Shown here piece after piece: positions 21,506-30,516 of a stretch of DNA of 41,132 nucleotides. The notes beneath the pieces are model-generated. The model saw only the letters and a program-made list of their open reading frames with translations. It was not told where the DNA came from and did no database searches. Numbering within the stretch: the first letter of the stretch is position 1; every line of letters begins with the position of its first letter. A program made the translations under genes and the position numbers. Location: contig NZ_JAGGOF010000034.1 in NCBI RefSeq assembly GCF_018614775.1, positions 1-41,132 of the forward strand, in the 5' to 3' direction. The DNA comes from Pseudomonas fluorescens (GTDB lineage: Bacteria; Pseudomonadota; Gammaproteobacteria; Pseudomonadales; Pseudomonadaceae).

Positions 21506-24106
21506 TTACTCCAGGTCAGACAGTTTGCTGCGTTGGCGGGCGCCTTTTTCGCTGGCAATGCGCGCCAGCTCGGCGCGGACGGCGCGGCTGATCGCCTGTG
21601 GGTCCATGCCCGGAGTGGGATGGATATTGATTTGGTAGCTGTCCTGGCTGTTGTAGACCGGTGCGGCGGATTGGCTGATGGGCGCTCGATCATCGACCGA
21701 CAGCGAGGACAGCGCGGCGGCTCCCTCGGGCAATTGCGGCAGCGCCATGGCCGCCACCGGTATGGCCGCGCCGAGTACGAGGGTGCCGGCCGCCGTGAGT
21801 TGCTTGGCCAGGCGCGTCATGGCGCTCAATGGCTCACTTTGGCCGCTCTCCAGCCCTTGGCTGAGCCCGGCCATGGTAAAGCCGCCCAGCTGCGCAAACA
21901 CACGCGACGGGCTGTGGATGCCGAGCTTTTCCTTGAACCAACCGATGGTCGAATCACTGATGTCGCCCATCACGCCCTTGAGCTTGCCGAGTTCGGCCGT
22001 CAGCCCGTCGATGAGGCCGTTGATGATCATGCCGCCGAACTCCGTGAACCTTCCGGGCATTTCTACGCCCAGGTAGTTCATCACGCTGGAGAAGGCGCGA
22101 TAGACCAGACCGATGGGGCTGAAGTCGGCGAGCACCCGCAGAATGCCGCCCACTCCACTGTTGAAGCCCGCGGTAATTTCCGCCCATGCGCTGGTGAAGA
22201 ATGCTCTCACTGTGTCCCAGTTGCGGTAGATCAAGTAGGCGGCTGCGGCGATAGCGGTGAGGGCCAAGCCGATGGGGTTCATCAGCAGGGCTCGACTCAG
22301 CCAAATGATGGCCTTGCCCACGAAGGGCAGGACGGTTTTGCCCAACTTCCAGAACATACCGATTAGGCCGGGCAGCTTGATGCCCACTTGCGCCAAGACC
22401 AGCCGGAGCATGATCAGTGGTCCAAACACGGTGGCCAGGGTGATTGCAAGGGTCCCCGTGACGGCCATCAGTGCGCCCAGTCCGGCGACGCCTTTGACTA
22501 TCTGCCCGGCCAGCTTGGGGTTTTCCGCGATCCAGCTTTTGACTGCGCCAATGACCTCGGTGAGGCTCTTGACCAGGCCGCGCATGGGACCATTCTGTTG
22601 CTCTTGCATCTGGATGCCCAGGTCCTCCCAGGCACTGTTCAGCGCGCTCAGGTCGCCAGCGAGATTGTCGGCCATCACCTTGGCTGTTTTGCCCGCTTCG
22701 CCTTGGGCCTGACGCAACGTGCCGATGAATGTTTGCAGCTCTCCGGTACCGGCTTGCTTGACCAGCACTTGCAGGGCGCTGACGGCTTCTTCGCCGGCAA
22801 TGTGCTTGAGCAGCCCGGCGCGATCAGCATTCCCCAAGTGCCTGGTTTTTTTATAAAGCTCAGTCAGAATCTCGGGCATCTGCCGCATGTTGCCCTGGGC
22901 ATCTTTGGTGCTGATGCCGAGTTGGGCCAGTGCTTTCGCGGCGGCTTTGGGCGGGGAGCTGAGTCGGTTGAGGATGGCGCGCAGGGCGGTACCGCCCATG
23001 CTGCCTTGAATGCCGGCATCACCGAGTTTGCCGGCCATGGCGGCGACGGTCTCGATGTCTTGGCCCACGCTGCTGGCCACCGGTGCCACGTACTTCATGG
23101 TTTCACCGAGCATCTGCAGGTTGGTGTTGGACCGCGTGAAAGTGCCTACCAGGATGTCACCGACGCGGCCCATGTCCGCGGCTTTCAGGTTGAGGCCCGT
23201 GAGGATGTTCGAGGCAATGTCAGCGGTTTCAGCCAGCTCGGCACCGCCGGCCTTGGCCAGGTCGAGCATGCCGGGCATCGCGTCCTTGATGGCCTTCGGA
23301 TCGAAGCCGGCCATGCCCAGAAACCCTTGCGCGTCGGCGGCTTGCCCGGCCGTGAATTGAGTGCTGGCGCCCAACTGGCGCGCCTGGTCGCGCAGCGCCT
23401 TCAGCTGTGGCGAGTCCTTGTCGAGACGGGTGAGGGCTTGCACCTTGCTCATGCTCGCGTCGAACGTCAGTCCCGGCGCAATCATTCTGCTGCCGGCGTA
23501 CAGGATGCCGCTGCCGCCAGCCACGCCAGCCGCCCCGGCGCGGGCCATGTTGCCGACGGTACTTTTGCTTTTCTCGTATTGGGTCTTCGCCGCTGCCAGG
23601 CGTTTTTGCTGGTTGGTCGCCTGCCGCAGACGATTCTCCTGCTGGTGAATGACTCCGTTGGTACTCGTTATTTTTGTCCGCAGCTCTCGCTCGGCCTGGC
23701 TCAGGTTGCGCGTGCTGATGGCGGCGCTGTTGAGTCGGGTTCGTAAGCTGTGCAGTTGGCTCTGCTGGCTGGCATGTTGCTGTTTGAGCGCGTTAGCAGC
23801 TCTGACGGCGGCGTGAAAGTTCTTCGCCATTGCCTTGGTGGGGGCGCCCGTGGCTGTGAACTGTTGGGTCAGCGCCCGAACCTTTTCACGAGCGGCGCCG
23901 AGGGCTTTTTCGGTCTGCTCTGCGGCGGCGCGTTGGGTGCGCCAGGCGCTGATGTCCTTCTGTTGGGCATTAAGCCCCTTGAGGCGGTCGCGAGCTTCCT
24001 TGAGGGCGCGGGCGGCCCCGATACTGCCCCTGTTGATGGCCTTCAACGGGCCACTTGCCTGGTCGATGGCGTTGAGCAATACCCGCAGTTTCAAGTCATT
24101 CGCCAT
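21506..24106 (-). CDS. T: Tail tape measure protein gpT
   Basis: An 866-aa TP901-type tape measure protein that sets tail length and is later ejected into the host envelope. Residues 15-180 are long coiled coils (ARDRLKGLNAQQKDISAWRT...). The family core at about 200-500 includes FDASMSKVQALTRLDKDSPQL, LGASTQFTAGQAADAQGFL and GSMGGTALRAILNRL. Hydrophobic segments at about 530-640 could form transmembrane helices. The C-terminus has KLGIHSPSRVFAQLGGFTMAGLSQGLE, typical of the family. The start at 24106 lies inside the E' frame (11-base overlap). Confidence 0.95.
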   Translation of the reverse strand: MANDLKLRVLLNAIDQASGPLKAINRGSIGAARALKEARDRLKGLNAQQKDISAWRTQRAAAEQTEKALGAAREKVRALTQQFTATGAPTKAMAKNFHAAVRAANALKQQHASQQSQLHSLRTRLNSAAISTRNLSQAERELRTKITSTNGVIHQQENRLRQATNQQKRLAAAKTQYEKSKSTVGNMARAGAAGVAGGSGILYAGSRMIAPGLTFDASMSKVQALTRLDKDSPQLKALRDQARQLGASTQFTAGQAADAQGFLGMAGFDPKAIKDAMPGMLDLAKAGGAELAETADIASNILTGLNLKAADMGRVGDILVGTFTRSNTNLQMLGETMKYVAPVASSVGQDIETVAAMAGKLGDAGIQGSMGGTALRAILNRLSSPPKAAAKALAQLGISTKDAQGNMRQMPEILTELYKKTRHLGNADRAGLLKHIAGEEAVSALQVLVKQAGTGELQTFIGTLRQAQGEAGKTAKVMADNLAGDLSALNSAWEDLGIQMQEQQNGPMRGLVKSLTEVIGAVKSWIAENPKLAGQIVKGVAGLGALMAVTGTLAITLATVFGPLIMLRLVLAQVGIKLPGLIGMFWKLGKTVLPFVGKAIIWLSRALLMNPIGLALTAIAAAAYLIYRNWDTVRAFFTSAWAEITAGFNSGVGGILRVLADFSPIGLVYRAFSSVMNYLGVEMPGRFTEFGGMIINGLIDGLTAELGKLKGVMGDISDSTIGWFKEKLGIHSPSRVFAQLGGFTMAGLSQGLESGQSEPLSAMTRLAKQLTAAGTLVLGAAIPVAAMALPQLPEGAAALSSLSVDDRAPISQSAAPVYNSQDSYQINIHPTPGMDPQAISRAVRAELARIASEKGARQRSKLSDLE

Positions 24107-24215
24107 CGCTGGAACTCCGCACCCGCGCGCGCTCGCGCCACGCCATCAGCTCTTGCAAGCCCAACTGGTCCATATCAGTCGGTGCCCAATGGAAAACCAC
24201 GGCCAGATCGGCCAT
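24096..24215 (-). CDS. E': E' frame of tail assembly chaperone (gpE')
   Basis: A 39-aa GpE-type ORF, MADLAVVFHWAPTDMDQLGL..QELMAWRERARVRSS. In P2 it is made mainly as the C-terminal part of a -1 frameshift product with E. Here the E' frame is open back to the slippery site at 24266-24272. The extended product (about 152 aa) would continue FVAEIGEGGRIPHCVEDA into MADLAVVF. E and E+E' act as tape-measure chaperones during tail assembly. Confidence 0.88.
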   Translation of the reverse strand: MADLAVVFHWAPTDMDQLGLQELMAWRERARVRSSSDGE

Positions 24216-24223
24216 GGCGTCTT

Positions 24224-24553
24224 CTACGCAGTGAGGGATGCGTCCGCCTTCGCCGATTTCTGCAACAAAAAACCGGAGATCTTGCTGCCACAGGCGACCA
24301 GGTCGGCCGGATCCATGCCGGCAGCTTCCGGTGCGGTGATGCCTGGGCTGCTGATGCGCGGCAGAATCTTGATGAGGGTGGTCACGTCCATATTCAGCAG
24401 GTCGACCAGGTGCACACCCCGCAGCTCGCCGGACTGCGGTTTGCGCAACGTGATGCTGTCGATAACGGTCTTGCCACGGATGATTGGGGTATCCAGGGGC
24501 ACGGTGTTGTCATCCATCGGGGCGGGGGCTTCGAGGGGGGCTTCAGTACTCAT
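24224..24553 (-). CDS. E: Tail assembly chaperone gpE
   Basis: A 109-aa P2 gpE / phage tail assembly protein: acidic, proline-rich N-terminus (MSTEAPLEAPAPMDD), then IIRGKTVIDSITLRKPQSGELRG, LLNMDVTTLIKILPRIS and PADLVACGSKISGFLLQKS. Near its 3' end lies the in-frame slippery heptamer. It stands between FII and T, the conserved place. It should coat the tape measure protein before tube polymerisation. Confidence 0.92.
   Translation of the reverse strand: MSTEAPLEAPAPMDDNTVPLDTPIIRGKTVIDSITLRKPQSGELRGVHLVDLLNMDVTTLIKILPRISSPGITAPEAAGMDPADLVACGSKISGFLLQKSAKADASLTA
24266..24272 (-). other. Programmed -1 frameshift site T-TTT-TTG in E
   Basis: On the minus strand, codons GGT TTT TTG place T TTT TTG in exactly the X-XXY-YYZ register. 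This is the same heptamer as in P2, and slipping back one base opens the E' frame. Confidence 0.9.
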
Positions 24554-24581
24554 TTTTGGCTCCAGCTTGGGGTAGGGGTGA

Positions 24582-25097
24582 TCAAATGCCGAGGGCTTGG
24601 CGTTGCTTGTCCAACAGGTCCACGCCGTCGACGATCTCGATGAAATTGAGCAGGTCGATTTCGATGATCTCTTCGTTGTCGACGATCAATTTGTAATAGG
24701 TGCAGGTGGTGGTGATGCTGTGTTCGGTGTCCTCACCGGGCTGCGCTTCGCCCATTTCGATGGTTTCGTGGCGACCCCGCAGCACCACCTCCACGGCGCT
24801 GACGTCCTCGGTGTCGTCCTGCTGGAACGCACCGGTAAAGCGCAAGGCAACACCCGAGGCGTTAACGGCGCCGAACTGTTTGAGGACGATCAGATCCAGG
24901 CCGCCGGTCTTCCATTCGAACTGGATACCATCGTCGGAGAAACCGAGATCGGCCTTGACCGGCCCATGCATGCCGCCGCCGCGATAACCTTCCATCTTGC
25001 GGCCGAGCGGGGGCAGGGTGACGGACTTGACCACGCCCAGGTAACTGTTGGCGTCGTTGAACAGGTTGAGATTCTTGAGTTTGCGGGGCATGGCCAT
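24582..25097 (-). CDS. FII: Tail tube protein gpFII
   Basis: A 171-aa P2 FII major tail tube protein, beginning MAMPRKLKNLNLFNDANSYLG and followed by VTLPPLGRKMEGYRGGGMHGPVKADLGF, GLDLIVLKQFG, and VVLRGRHETIEMGEAQPGED. It polymerises as rings inside the sheath. ATG 25097 with GGAGAG 8 bases upstream is preferred; a longer frame to 25289 lies over the sheath gene and is unrelated. It follows FI by 29 bases. Confidence 0.95.
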   Translation of the reverse strand: MAMPRKLKNLNLFNDANSYLGVVKSVTLPPLGRKMEGYRGGGMHGPVKADLGFSDDGIQFEWKTGGLDLIVLKQFGAVNASGVALRFTGAFQQDDTEDVSAVEVVLRGRHETIEMGEAQPGEDTEHSITTTCTYYKLIVDNEEIIEIDLLNFIEIVDGVDLLDKQRQALGI

Positions 25098-25126
25098 GGC
25101 AGGGCTCTCCGTTGCGCGGACGCGGG

Positions 25127-26296
25127 TCAGCTGTTGATCTTGTTGGCGAAGTCCATCAGGTAGCGGTCGGTAATGCGCTGCCGTAGCGTGAGGTCTTCCA
25201 GCGGTGGCACGGGTGTGTAGTCGTAATCGATGAACAACTTGCCGGCCTTGAGGGTGTCCTTGTCGTTGATGTCGTCCGGGTACCAGCACTTGCCGCCGAT
25301 CAGATAACCCGCTGCGATCATTTCGCGGAACTTGGCGTTGATCCCTTCAATGATGTCGCGCACCAGGGAGGCATGCATCGGCTTGTCCACGGCCCACATG
25401 TGCGCTTCGGCCATGGTGTCGGCCAGGATCTGCGCGGTGCGGGTGTAGTTCTCGAAGGCGAACAGCGGATCTTCACTGGTGGTGCGGCTGCCCCAGAAGC
25501 GAAAGCCGCTCTCGTTGATCAGCGTGGTGACCTCATTGCTGTTGAGGTAGTTGGCGTCGGTGGCCGGGTTTTGCAGGTCCCAGAACACGTCGGCGCTGAT
25601 GCCGGTGACGCCGTTCACCGCGACGTTGGACAAGGTTTTGTGCCAACCCACTTCCTGATCGATTTTGGCGCGCAGGCCCAACGCCCGGGCCACGGCTGAA
25701 GCAGTGACCGTCCCGTTGTTAACGGTGTCCCAGTTCTGGAAGTCAGGCCAGATGACCATCGCTTCGCGAGCGCCGAAGTTGTCCCGGTAGGCAACCACTT
25801 CTTCCTTGGTTTTGCAGGCCCAGGCGCTGACGTAGGTGAAGCCGTGCAGTTGCTGCGCGATGGCGGTTAGCGCGGTGGCCACCGGCAAACTGTCCAGGTC
25901 CGGCACACCGAGGATGCGCGGCACCATGCCAACGCGGGCTTTGGCGGCGAGCAAGGCTTTCATGCCGGTGTATTTGCCGTCGGCGGTGGTGGTACCGATC
26001 AAGGCGCTGGTGGTTTCCTCATCTGTATCGCCTTCCTTGACCCGTACGACGATGGTGTAGGGCCTGGTCTGATCGGCGATGGCTTGGAGGCTGGAGGCCA
26101 GCGTACCGCTGGTGCCGGCCTTGCCTACGGCGGTTTGGACGTTGGTCAGCAGGACTGGCGTATCGAAGGGGAAAACGTTGGCATCCGCATCGTCGGCCGT
26201 GCAGACCATGCCGATTACAGCCGTGGGAATGGTGCGAATGGGGCGGGTGCCGTCGTTGAGTTCGATGACCCGCACGCCATGAAGATAATCGGACAT
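25127..26296 (-). CDS. FI: Tail sheath protein gpFI
   Basis: A 389-aa P2 FI contractile sheath protein. Family blocks are MSDYLHGVRVIELNDGTRPIRTIPTAVIG, VCTADDADANVFPFDTPVLLTN, then YVSAWACKTKEEVV, DVFWDLQNPATDANYLNSNEVTTLI, FRFWGSRTTSEDPLFAFENYTRTAQIL and HASLVRDIIEGINAKFREM. It is the first gene of the F operon, preceded by a TGTA-N11-TACA activator site at 26373. The ribosome site is weak. A frame to 26332 runs 12 codons further without similarity. Confidence 0.95.
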   Translation of the reverse strand: MSDYLHGVRVIELNDGTRPIRTIPTAVIGMVCTADDADANVFPFDTPVLLTNVQTAVGKAGTSGTLASSLQAIADQTRPYTIVVRVKEGDTDEETTSALIGTTTADGKYTGMKALLAAKARVGMVPRILGVPDLDSLPVATALTAIAQQLHGFTYVSAWACKTKEEVVAYRDNFGAREAMVIWPDFQNWDTVNNGTVTASAVARALGLRAKIDQEVGWHKTLSNVAVNGVTGISADVFWDLQNPATDANYLNSNEVTTLINESGFRFWGSRTTSEDPLFAFENYTRTAQILADTMAEAHMWAVDKPMHASLVRDIIEGINAKFREMIAAGYLIGGKCWYPDDINDKDTLKAGKLFIDYDYTPVPPLEDLTLRQRITDRYLMDFANKINS

Positions 26297-26372
26297 GGGT
26301 TTGCCTGCGCAGTGGTTGAAGTGACTGTGCACAGGCTGCCGCGCGCGCGCCGATTGGGCGAGCGCGGGGGCT

Positions 26373-26391
26373 TGTAGAGGGGGCTGTTACA
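26373..26391. promoter_or_regulatory. Ogr-type activator site of the F (sheath) operon
   Basis: TGTA-N11-TACA, the same 19-bp dyad as at 30517 and 38171. It is centred 86 bases before the FI start codon and overlaps the stop of the tail fibre assembly gene. P2 places its PF promoter here. Confidence 0.7.
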
Positions 26392-26842
26392 GGGTGCGGT
26401 GGCGGGTCGGTCGCCGGTTGTGCTCAGCCACCCAAGGCGGTTCCACGGGCCGACACGCTGAGTCAGGAAAATCTGGCGACAGCGGCCAGTCACGCAGGAC
26501 CTGGACGTAATCCAAAAGCTCCCCGGACTGCGCCACCGTGAGGGTTGTCGGCCTTTCGGAGTCGATCTCGTCACGGTGGCGCTCGCGCAGCCATCGAACG
26601 CTTTCGATCTCGGCGTCTCTCCATTGACGTTCAGCCAGGGCCAATTCCTCGGCCGTTGGCGGTGGTGGATCAATCAGGATGGGCAGCCCCTGGTCGTCAT
26701 GGCTGCGAACCTTGCCGGGCGCTGGGTTGGCGATAACCTCCAGGAAGCGTTCTTCCGTGATGGGTACGGCGTCCTGCGGCGCATCCGGGTGGATGGTTTC
26801 CAGATAGGTGCAGCCTGTGGTGGCGCTGTAGAGTCTGAGCAT
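26387..26842 (-). CDS. Tail fibre assembly chaperone
   Basis: A 151-aa protein: MLRLYSATTGCTYLETIHPDAPQDAVPITEERFLEVIANP and GKVRSHDDQGLPILIDPPPPTAEELALAERQWRDAEIESV. It matches the phage tail assembly chaperone / tail fibre assembly family (gpG/Tfa role). These proteins help fold or attach the fibre encoded just upstream (gap 10 bases). The proline-rich hinge and helical 'RQWRDAEIESVRWLRERHRDE' segment are typical, as is 'LLDYVQVLRDWP' near the end. Confidence 0.85.
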   Translation of the reverse strand: MLRLYSATTGCTYLETIHPDAPQDAVPITEERFLEVIANPAPGKVRSHDDQGLPILIDPPPPTAEELALAERQWRDAEIESVRWLRERHRDEIDSERPTTLTVAQSGELLDYVQVLRDWPLSPDFPDSACRPVEPPWVAEHNRRPTRHRTL

Positions 26843-26852
26843 GTGAAGTTCC

Positions 26853-28034
26853 TTATCGCCCGATGGCGATCCAGTCGATGCCCAGTACGCCGGGGCTGCC
26901 GTTGATGGTGGAGGCGCACCAGGTGTAACCCGTTTGCGTGGGCGCGCCGCTGCCGCCCCAAATCCCTATAAGCAACGGATTTGTAGCGCGTCCGGTGCCT
27001 AAGACGTGCCAGCAAACGGTGGGGAAGGCGAGCGGGAAGGTGGTTGTTCCGACGCCCGAACCGTTGGTCTGTGTCGTGCCCCACATGAAGGTGATGCCGA
27101 GCAGCCAGGACGGTAAGACGATGTAGCCGTTTTCGGTAAGGCTGTAGAGCAAGCCGCCGCGCATCTTTGCGGGCGTGACGACGACGTTGTCCAGCGTACC
27201 GGCGCTCACCTCTGCCTGGGTGCCGATGCGGAGCACGCCTTGAAGCGCCTCGGTGGCTGTCGCTGCCGCTGAGCGGATTGTCTGGACCACCCTGAGCGCC
27301 GTCATGATCTTGGTGTTATCGGTACCGGCCTCGGCTTCGGCCTGTGTGGCTTGGGCGGCTCTCAGCTTCTTCGGTGTGACGATGACCGTGTCATCCGTAC
27401 CGACCGTGACTTGTTCCTGAGTGGCAATTTTGGCCCAACCGAAGGCCGTTTCCGTGGCCTGCTTGACGAGCTTGGCGATGGCTTGAAACACCCGGGCCGG
27501 CGTCATGATCTTGCTGTTTTCAGTTCCTGCCTCGGCCTCTTCCTGGCTGGCGCGAACCGTTCTGCCGTCGACGTAGGCACGGGTGGCTAGCACCACGGAT
27601 GGGTCAATTTTGAGTTCGACATTGGCGGTGTTGCTGACGATCAGGTTCACCCGCACCACTTGGGTACGACCTGAACCTTGGGTTACCAGCGGCTTGTAGC
27701 TGGGTGGGCAATTGGCAACCGCCACCAGGTCATCGTCAGCGTCGTATAGCCCGACTTCTCGAATCCACCAGCCGCCCACGTTCTCGGGGATGACCTGTTC
27801 GGCGATGATGACGGCCGGGTTGGCTGGGTCTACTTTCAATTCATTCAACGGCGCACGTCGACGCTCGTTGATCAACTGCGTCTGTTGCTCATCGGGGATC
27901 GGGTCGGTGCCGTTGGCATCTCCAACGCCCATCTGGGCAAACGTCCAAGGGATGCCCAGGGCGTCGGCATTAGCCTGTTTGGCTTTGCCGACGGCGGTAA
28001 GAATGGCGAAGAACTGGCTGTTTTGGTCTGTCAT
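26853..28034 (-). CDS. H: Tail fibre protein gpH
   Basis: A 393-aa receptor-binding fibre. Residues 1-155 are the conserved baseplate-attachment domain (DUF3751): MTDQNSQFFAILTAVGKAKQ, WTFAQMGVGDANG, GGWWIREVGLYDADDDLVAVANCPPSYKPL. Residues about 160-285 hold four degenerate shaft repeats of the type 'AEAGTxNxKIMTxxRVxQAI'. The C-terminal ~100 residues are a short adhesin tip (WGTTQTNGSGVGTTTFPLAFPTVCWHVLG). It is shorter than P2 gpH. The start overlaps the gpI stop (ATGA). The tip is likely the host-range determinant and is paired with the downstream assembly chaperone. Confidence 0.9.
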   Translation of the reverse strand: MTDQNSQFFAILTAVGKAKQANADALGIPWTFAQMGVGDANGTDPIPDEQQTQLINERRRAPLNELKVDPANPAVIIAEQVIPENVGGWWIREVGLYDADDDLVAVANCPPSYKPLVTQGSGRTQVVRVNLIVSNTANVELKIDPSVVLATRAYVDGRTVRASQEEAEAGTENSKIMTPARVFQAIAKLVKQATETAFGWAKIATQEQVTVGTDDTVIVTPKKLRAAQATQAEAEAGTDNTKIMTALRVVQTIRSAAATATEALQGVLRIGTQAEVSAGTLDNVVVTPAKMRGGLLYSLTENGYIVLPSWLLGITFMWGTTQTNGSGVGTTTFPLAFPTVCWHVLGTGRATNPLLIGIWGGSGAPTQTGYTWCASTINGSPGVLGIDWIAIGR

Positions 28035-28651
28035 GGGTAGATGTCCATGGTGTCGATCAGGTGTTCACGGCCGCCCTGGCGGATGTGGCCCGTGACCTCG
28101 ATGTCACGCGGTGCGGGTGGGTAGATGTCGATTTCGTCGCCTTCGGTGAGGCACACGCCGACGTGAATGAGGCCGGTGGTTTGCAGACTGATGGCAAGCC
28201 CGGTGAGGTGCCGTGTCAGGGGTTTGGCATCGTCGATGAGCCAGGTCAGTTCCCGGTACATCGCTTCGGTGATGCCGGAGTCCAGCACGCCGAGCTTGAG
28301 TGCGAAGGTGGCGCGTGGACCGAGCGGCACCGTCTGCCACCATTCAATGACTTCGATCAGATAGCCAAGCGGCTCGACAACGCGGCGCAGTGCACCGATG
28401 GTGCCCTTGCGCGAGTGGATGTAATACGCGCTGCGAATGGCTGCGCGCTTGGCCGCTTCGGTCCAGTTGCCGTCCCAGCGATCCACGGAAAAGGTCCAGG
28501 CCAGGTAGGGCAGCAGGGGCAAAGGGCATCGGTCGGGGTTGTACAGGGTGCGCAGCGGAATCGGCACGCGCTGAATCTGTGCCAGGGCCTGCGCTGCCTG
28601 ACGCTCCAGTGGAGTCGAGTTGCCCGGGAGCAAGGGGACGTCGGCCATCAT
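28031..28651 (-). CDS. I: Baseplate protein gpI
   Basis: A 206-aa P2 gpI family protein: MADVPLLPGNSTPLERQAAQALAQI, then PIPLRTLYNPDRCPLPLLPYLAWTFSVDRWD, AIRSAYYIHSRKGTIGALRRVVEPLGY and TEAMYRELTWLIDDAKPLTRHL. It is a baseplate wedge component that links to the fibre. Two adjacent ATGs (28651, 28648) both fit, with GGGGGTGG directly upstream and overlap with the gpJ stop. Confidence 0.92.
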   Translation of the reverse strand: MMADVPLLPGNSTPLERQAAQALAQIQRVPIPLRTLYNPDRCPLPLLPYLAWTFSVDRWDGNWTEAAKRAAIRSAYYIHSRKGTIGALRRVVEPLGYLIEVIEWWQTVPLGPRATFALKLGVLDSGITEAMYRELTWLIDDAKPLTRHLTGLAISLQTTGLIHVGVCLTEGDEIDIYPPAPRDIEVTGHIRQGGREHLIDTMDIYP

Positions 28652-29559
28652 TCCACCCCCAACGATAAGTCGATGCTGGTGCAGTACGGGGCCTGGTAGC
28701 GGGTGGCGATGATATCAGCCCAGTCTTCCAGCACGACCTTGCGCACGCCCTCGACGTGCAGCGATGCATGGATGATCGATTCGGAGACCTCCAGGCCCAG
28801 GCGCCGCCGCTTGTGTACGAAGCTCAGCAGGCTCGCATGGGCCGCCGCGAGAATCAGCTCGCTTTCAGGGCCGGCGGTCCAGAGGTACAGCTGGGCTTTC
28901 ACCTGGTAGTTGATGACCTGGGCGCTCTGTACCGTCAGCCGATCCGCAACAGGTCGGCGGTCGTCGTCACTGAGGTACGCCATGACGGTAGCCAGCAAGG
29001 CCGGCTCGGCAGTGCCGTCGCCGAGGATCGATTGCACGGTCACCACCGCCTCGGCCGGCTCTGGGCTCTCGGCCGTGGCGTCGGCGACCTGCCCGTCAGC
29101 AGAGCGGGCGTGGAAGATGTAGCTGTTGCGCGGGCCAGCGGTGCTTAACCCCTCCCAGGCCATTTGCGCACGTTCGCGCAGGCTGTCGTCGCTTTCCATC
29201 AGCAACGGAATGGGCGGCACGGCCGAAGGTTTGGCGGCCTGAATGACCAGGCGCTTGACGTTGTAGTTGGCGGCCAGGTTGTCCAGGTCACTGCCTTTCG
29301 CCAAGGCCAGCATGTTGGCGACAGATGCCTCATTGACACGCTGGCGCCAGATCATCTCGCGGTAGGCATTCTCCTGGAGCAGTTTGGTCAGCGGCTCGGA
29401 CTCCAGCTCGAGGCGGGCGGCGATCTCTTCCCGTTCTTCCTCGGGCCAGAGGCTGATGGCGTAGGTCTTGCGCTCGGCAAGGATCTGTTCGTAATCGATC
29501 TGCTCCACGACCTCGGGCGCCGGGAGTTGGCTCAGGTCAATCGCGACGAACGAGTTCAT
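28648..29559 (-). CDS. J: Baseplate assembly protein gpJ
   Basis: A 303-aa P2 gpJ family (baseplate J-like) wedge protein. MNSFVAIDLSQLPAPEVVEQIDYEQILAERK, LTKLLQENAYREMIWRQRVNEASVANMLALAKGSDLDNLAA, and later DDRRPVADRLTVQSAQVINYQVKAQL are the family blocks. ATG 29559 overlaps the W stop (ATGA); upstream frame extension to 29703 is unrelated. Part of the V-W-J-I-H baseplate operon. Confidence 0.95.
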   Translation of the reverse strand: MNSFVAIDLSQLPAPEVVEQIDYEQILAERKTYAISLWPEEEREEIAARLELESEPLTKLLQENAYREMIWRQRVNEASVANMLALAKGSDLDNLAANYNVKRLVIQAAKPSAVPPIPLLMESDDSLRERAQMAWEGLSTAGPRNSYIFHARSADGQVADATAESPEPAEAVVTVQSILGDGTAEPALLATVMAYLSDDDRRPVADRLTVQSAQVINYQVKAQLYLWTAGPESELILAAAHASLLSFVHKRRRLGLEVSESIIHASLHVEGVRKVVLEDWADIIATRYQAPYCTSIDLSLGVE

Positions 29560-29900
29560 GCGCTGCCTCCAAGGTGTAAGGGCACGCTCAGGCTCAGCGG
29601 CGCGTTGCTGTCGACGATGCTGCCTTCGATATCCAGCGATGACTGACCTTGCAGCGTCGCGCCCAGGAACTGCACCCGGCTCAGATGGATACGCGGCTCC
29701 CAACGCATCAGCGCCATGACCGTGGCTGCATACACCTGCAAGCGGATGATGTCGTTGAACGGGTGGTCCACCAGCTCGGGCAACAGACTGCCGTACTCGC
29801 GGCGCATGACCCTAGTGCCCAGGCGTGTGGTGAGGACGTCGGTCATGGACTGGGCAATGCTGCCGACGGTATCGATGGCGGAGCCGGTGTGTCGGTTCAT
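29556..29900 (-). CDS. W: Baseplate protein gpW (GPW/gp25 family)
   Basis: A 114-aa gp25-like baseplate wedge protein: SIAQSMTDVLTTRLGTRVMRREYGSLLPELVDHPFND, and LMRWEPRIHLSRVQFL. The REYGS motif is the gp25 signature, and the protein forms the initiation platform for the sheath. Overlaps V and J at both ends by ATGA. Confidence 0.95.
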   Translation of the reverse strand: MNRHTGSAIDTVGSIAQSMTDVLTTRLGTRVMRREYGSLLPELVDHPFNDIIRLQVYAATVMALMRWEPRIHLSRVQFLGATLQGQSSLDIEGSIVDSNAPLSLSVPLHLGGSA

Positions 29901-30469
29901 TCCGGTGCCCCTGTTTTGCCGTTGCCCGGCGTGACGCCGCCGTGCACGTGTTCCACGAGACTGATGTCCGCCGCCACTACATCCTCCGAAACTGTGATCT
30001 TGCCGGTGACTGTTTGGTTACCGGTTTGGGTGTAGTCGCCCAGGTGCGTGATGTTGCCGACGATGTTGATGCCGCCGGTGCTGGTCAGGTGGGTGGTTCC
30101 GCCTTCGGTGAGCGTGGCGTTGAGGTGGTGGGCGAGGCTGTCGTACTCGATCACTGTGCCATCGCGGTAAGTGACGCGGTGCAGGCCTTCGCGGTCGCCG
30201 TTGGCGGGGAGTCGGTCGCTGAATAGGCCCGTCAGGGCGACGCCGTTGCCGAGCTGGCCCGAGGGGCTGAATAGCAGAACCTGTTCACCGAGGGTTGGCG
30301 GATTCCACTCGCGGTCGGCGCCGGCTCGTGGTGCTATCCAGGGTAGCCAGGCGGTGGTGAGGGTTCCGGTTTTGACTTGCACGCGCGGAGGCTGCATCTG
30401 GACGGCGGCGATGGTGCCGTAGCGGATGAGGTTTTCGATCAGGCGGGCGAGGGTGGCTAAGTCGTTCAT
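29897..30469 (-). CDS. V: Baseplate spike gpV
   Basis: A 190-aa P2 gpV-type central spike that pierces the host outer membrane. An OB-like N-terminus (MNDLATLARLIENLIRYGTIA, VKTGTLTTAWLPWIAPRAGADREWNPP) is followed by a beta-helical part with repeats TSTGGINIVGNITHLGDYTQTG..., and a tip bearing the EHVHGGV motif. The HxH is the iron-binding apex of P2-type spikes. ATG 30469 has no Shine-Dalgarno; an activator dyad lies 57 bases upstream (centre). The longer frame to 30508 has no similarity. First gene of the V operon. Confidence 0.93.
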   Translation of the reverse strand: MNDLATLARLIENLIRYGTIAAVQMQPPRVQVKTGTLTTAWLPWIAPRAGADREWNPPTLGEQVLLFSPSGQLGNGVALTGLFSDRLPANGDREGLHRVTYRDGTVIEYDSLAHHLNATLTEGGTTHLTSTGGINIVGNITHLGDYTQTGNQTVTGKITVSEDVVAADISLVEHVHGGVTPGNGKTGAPE

Positions 30470-30516
30470 AGGGCCGATGGTGGCGCCATGCGCGTACGAA
30501 TTCAGCAATATCGCCT

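Noticed and set aside
22388..23746. 452-codon plus-strand frame
   Set aside because: A shadow of the tape measure gene T; rich in Gly, His, Gln and Leu repeats, with no family pattern.
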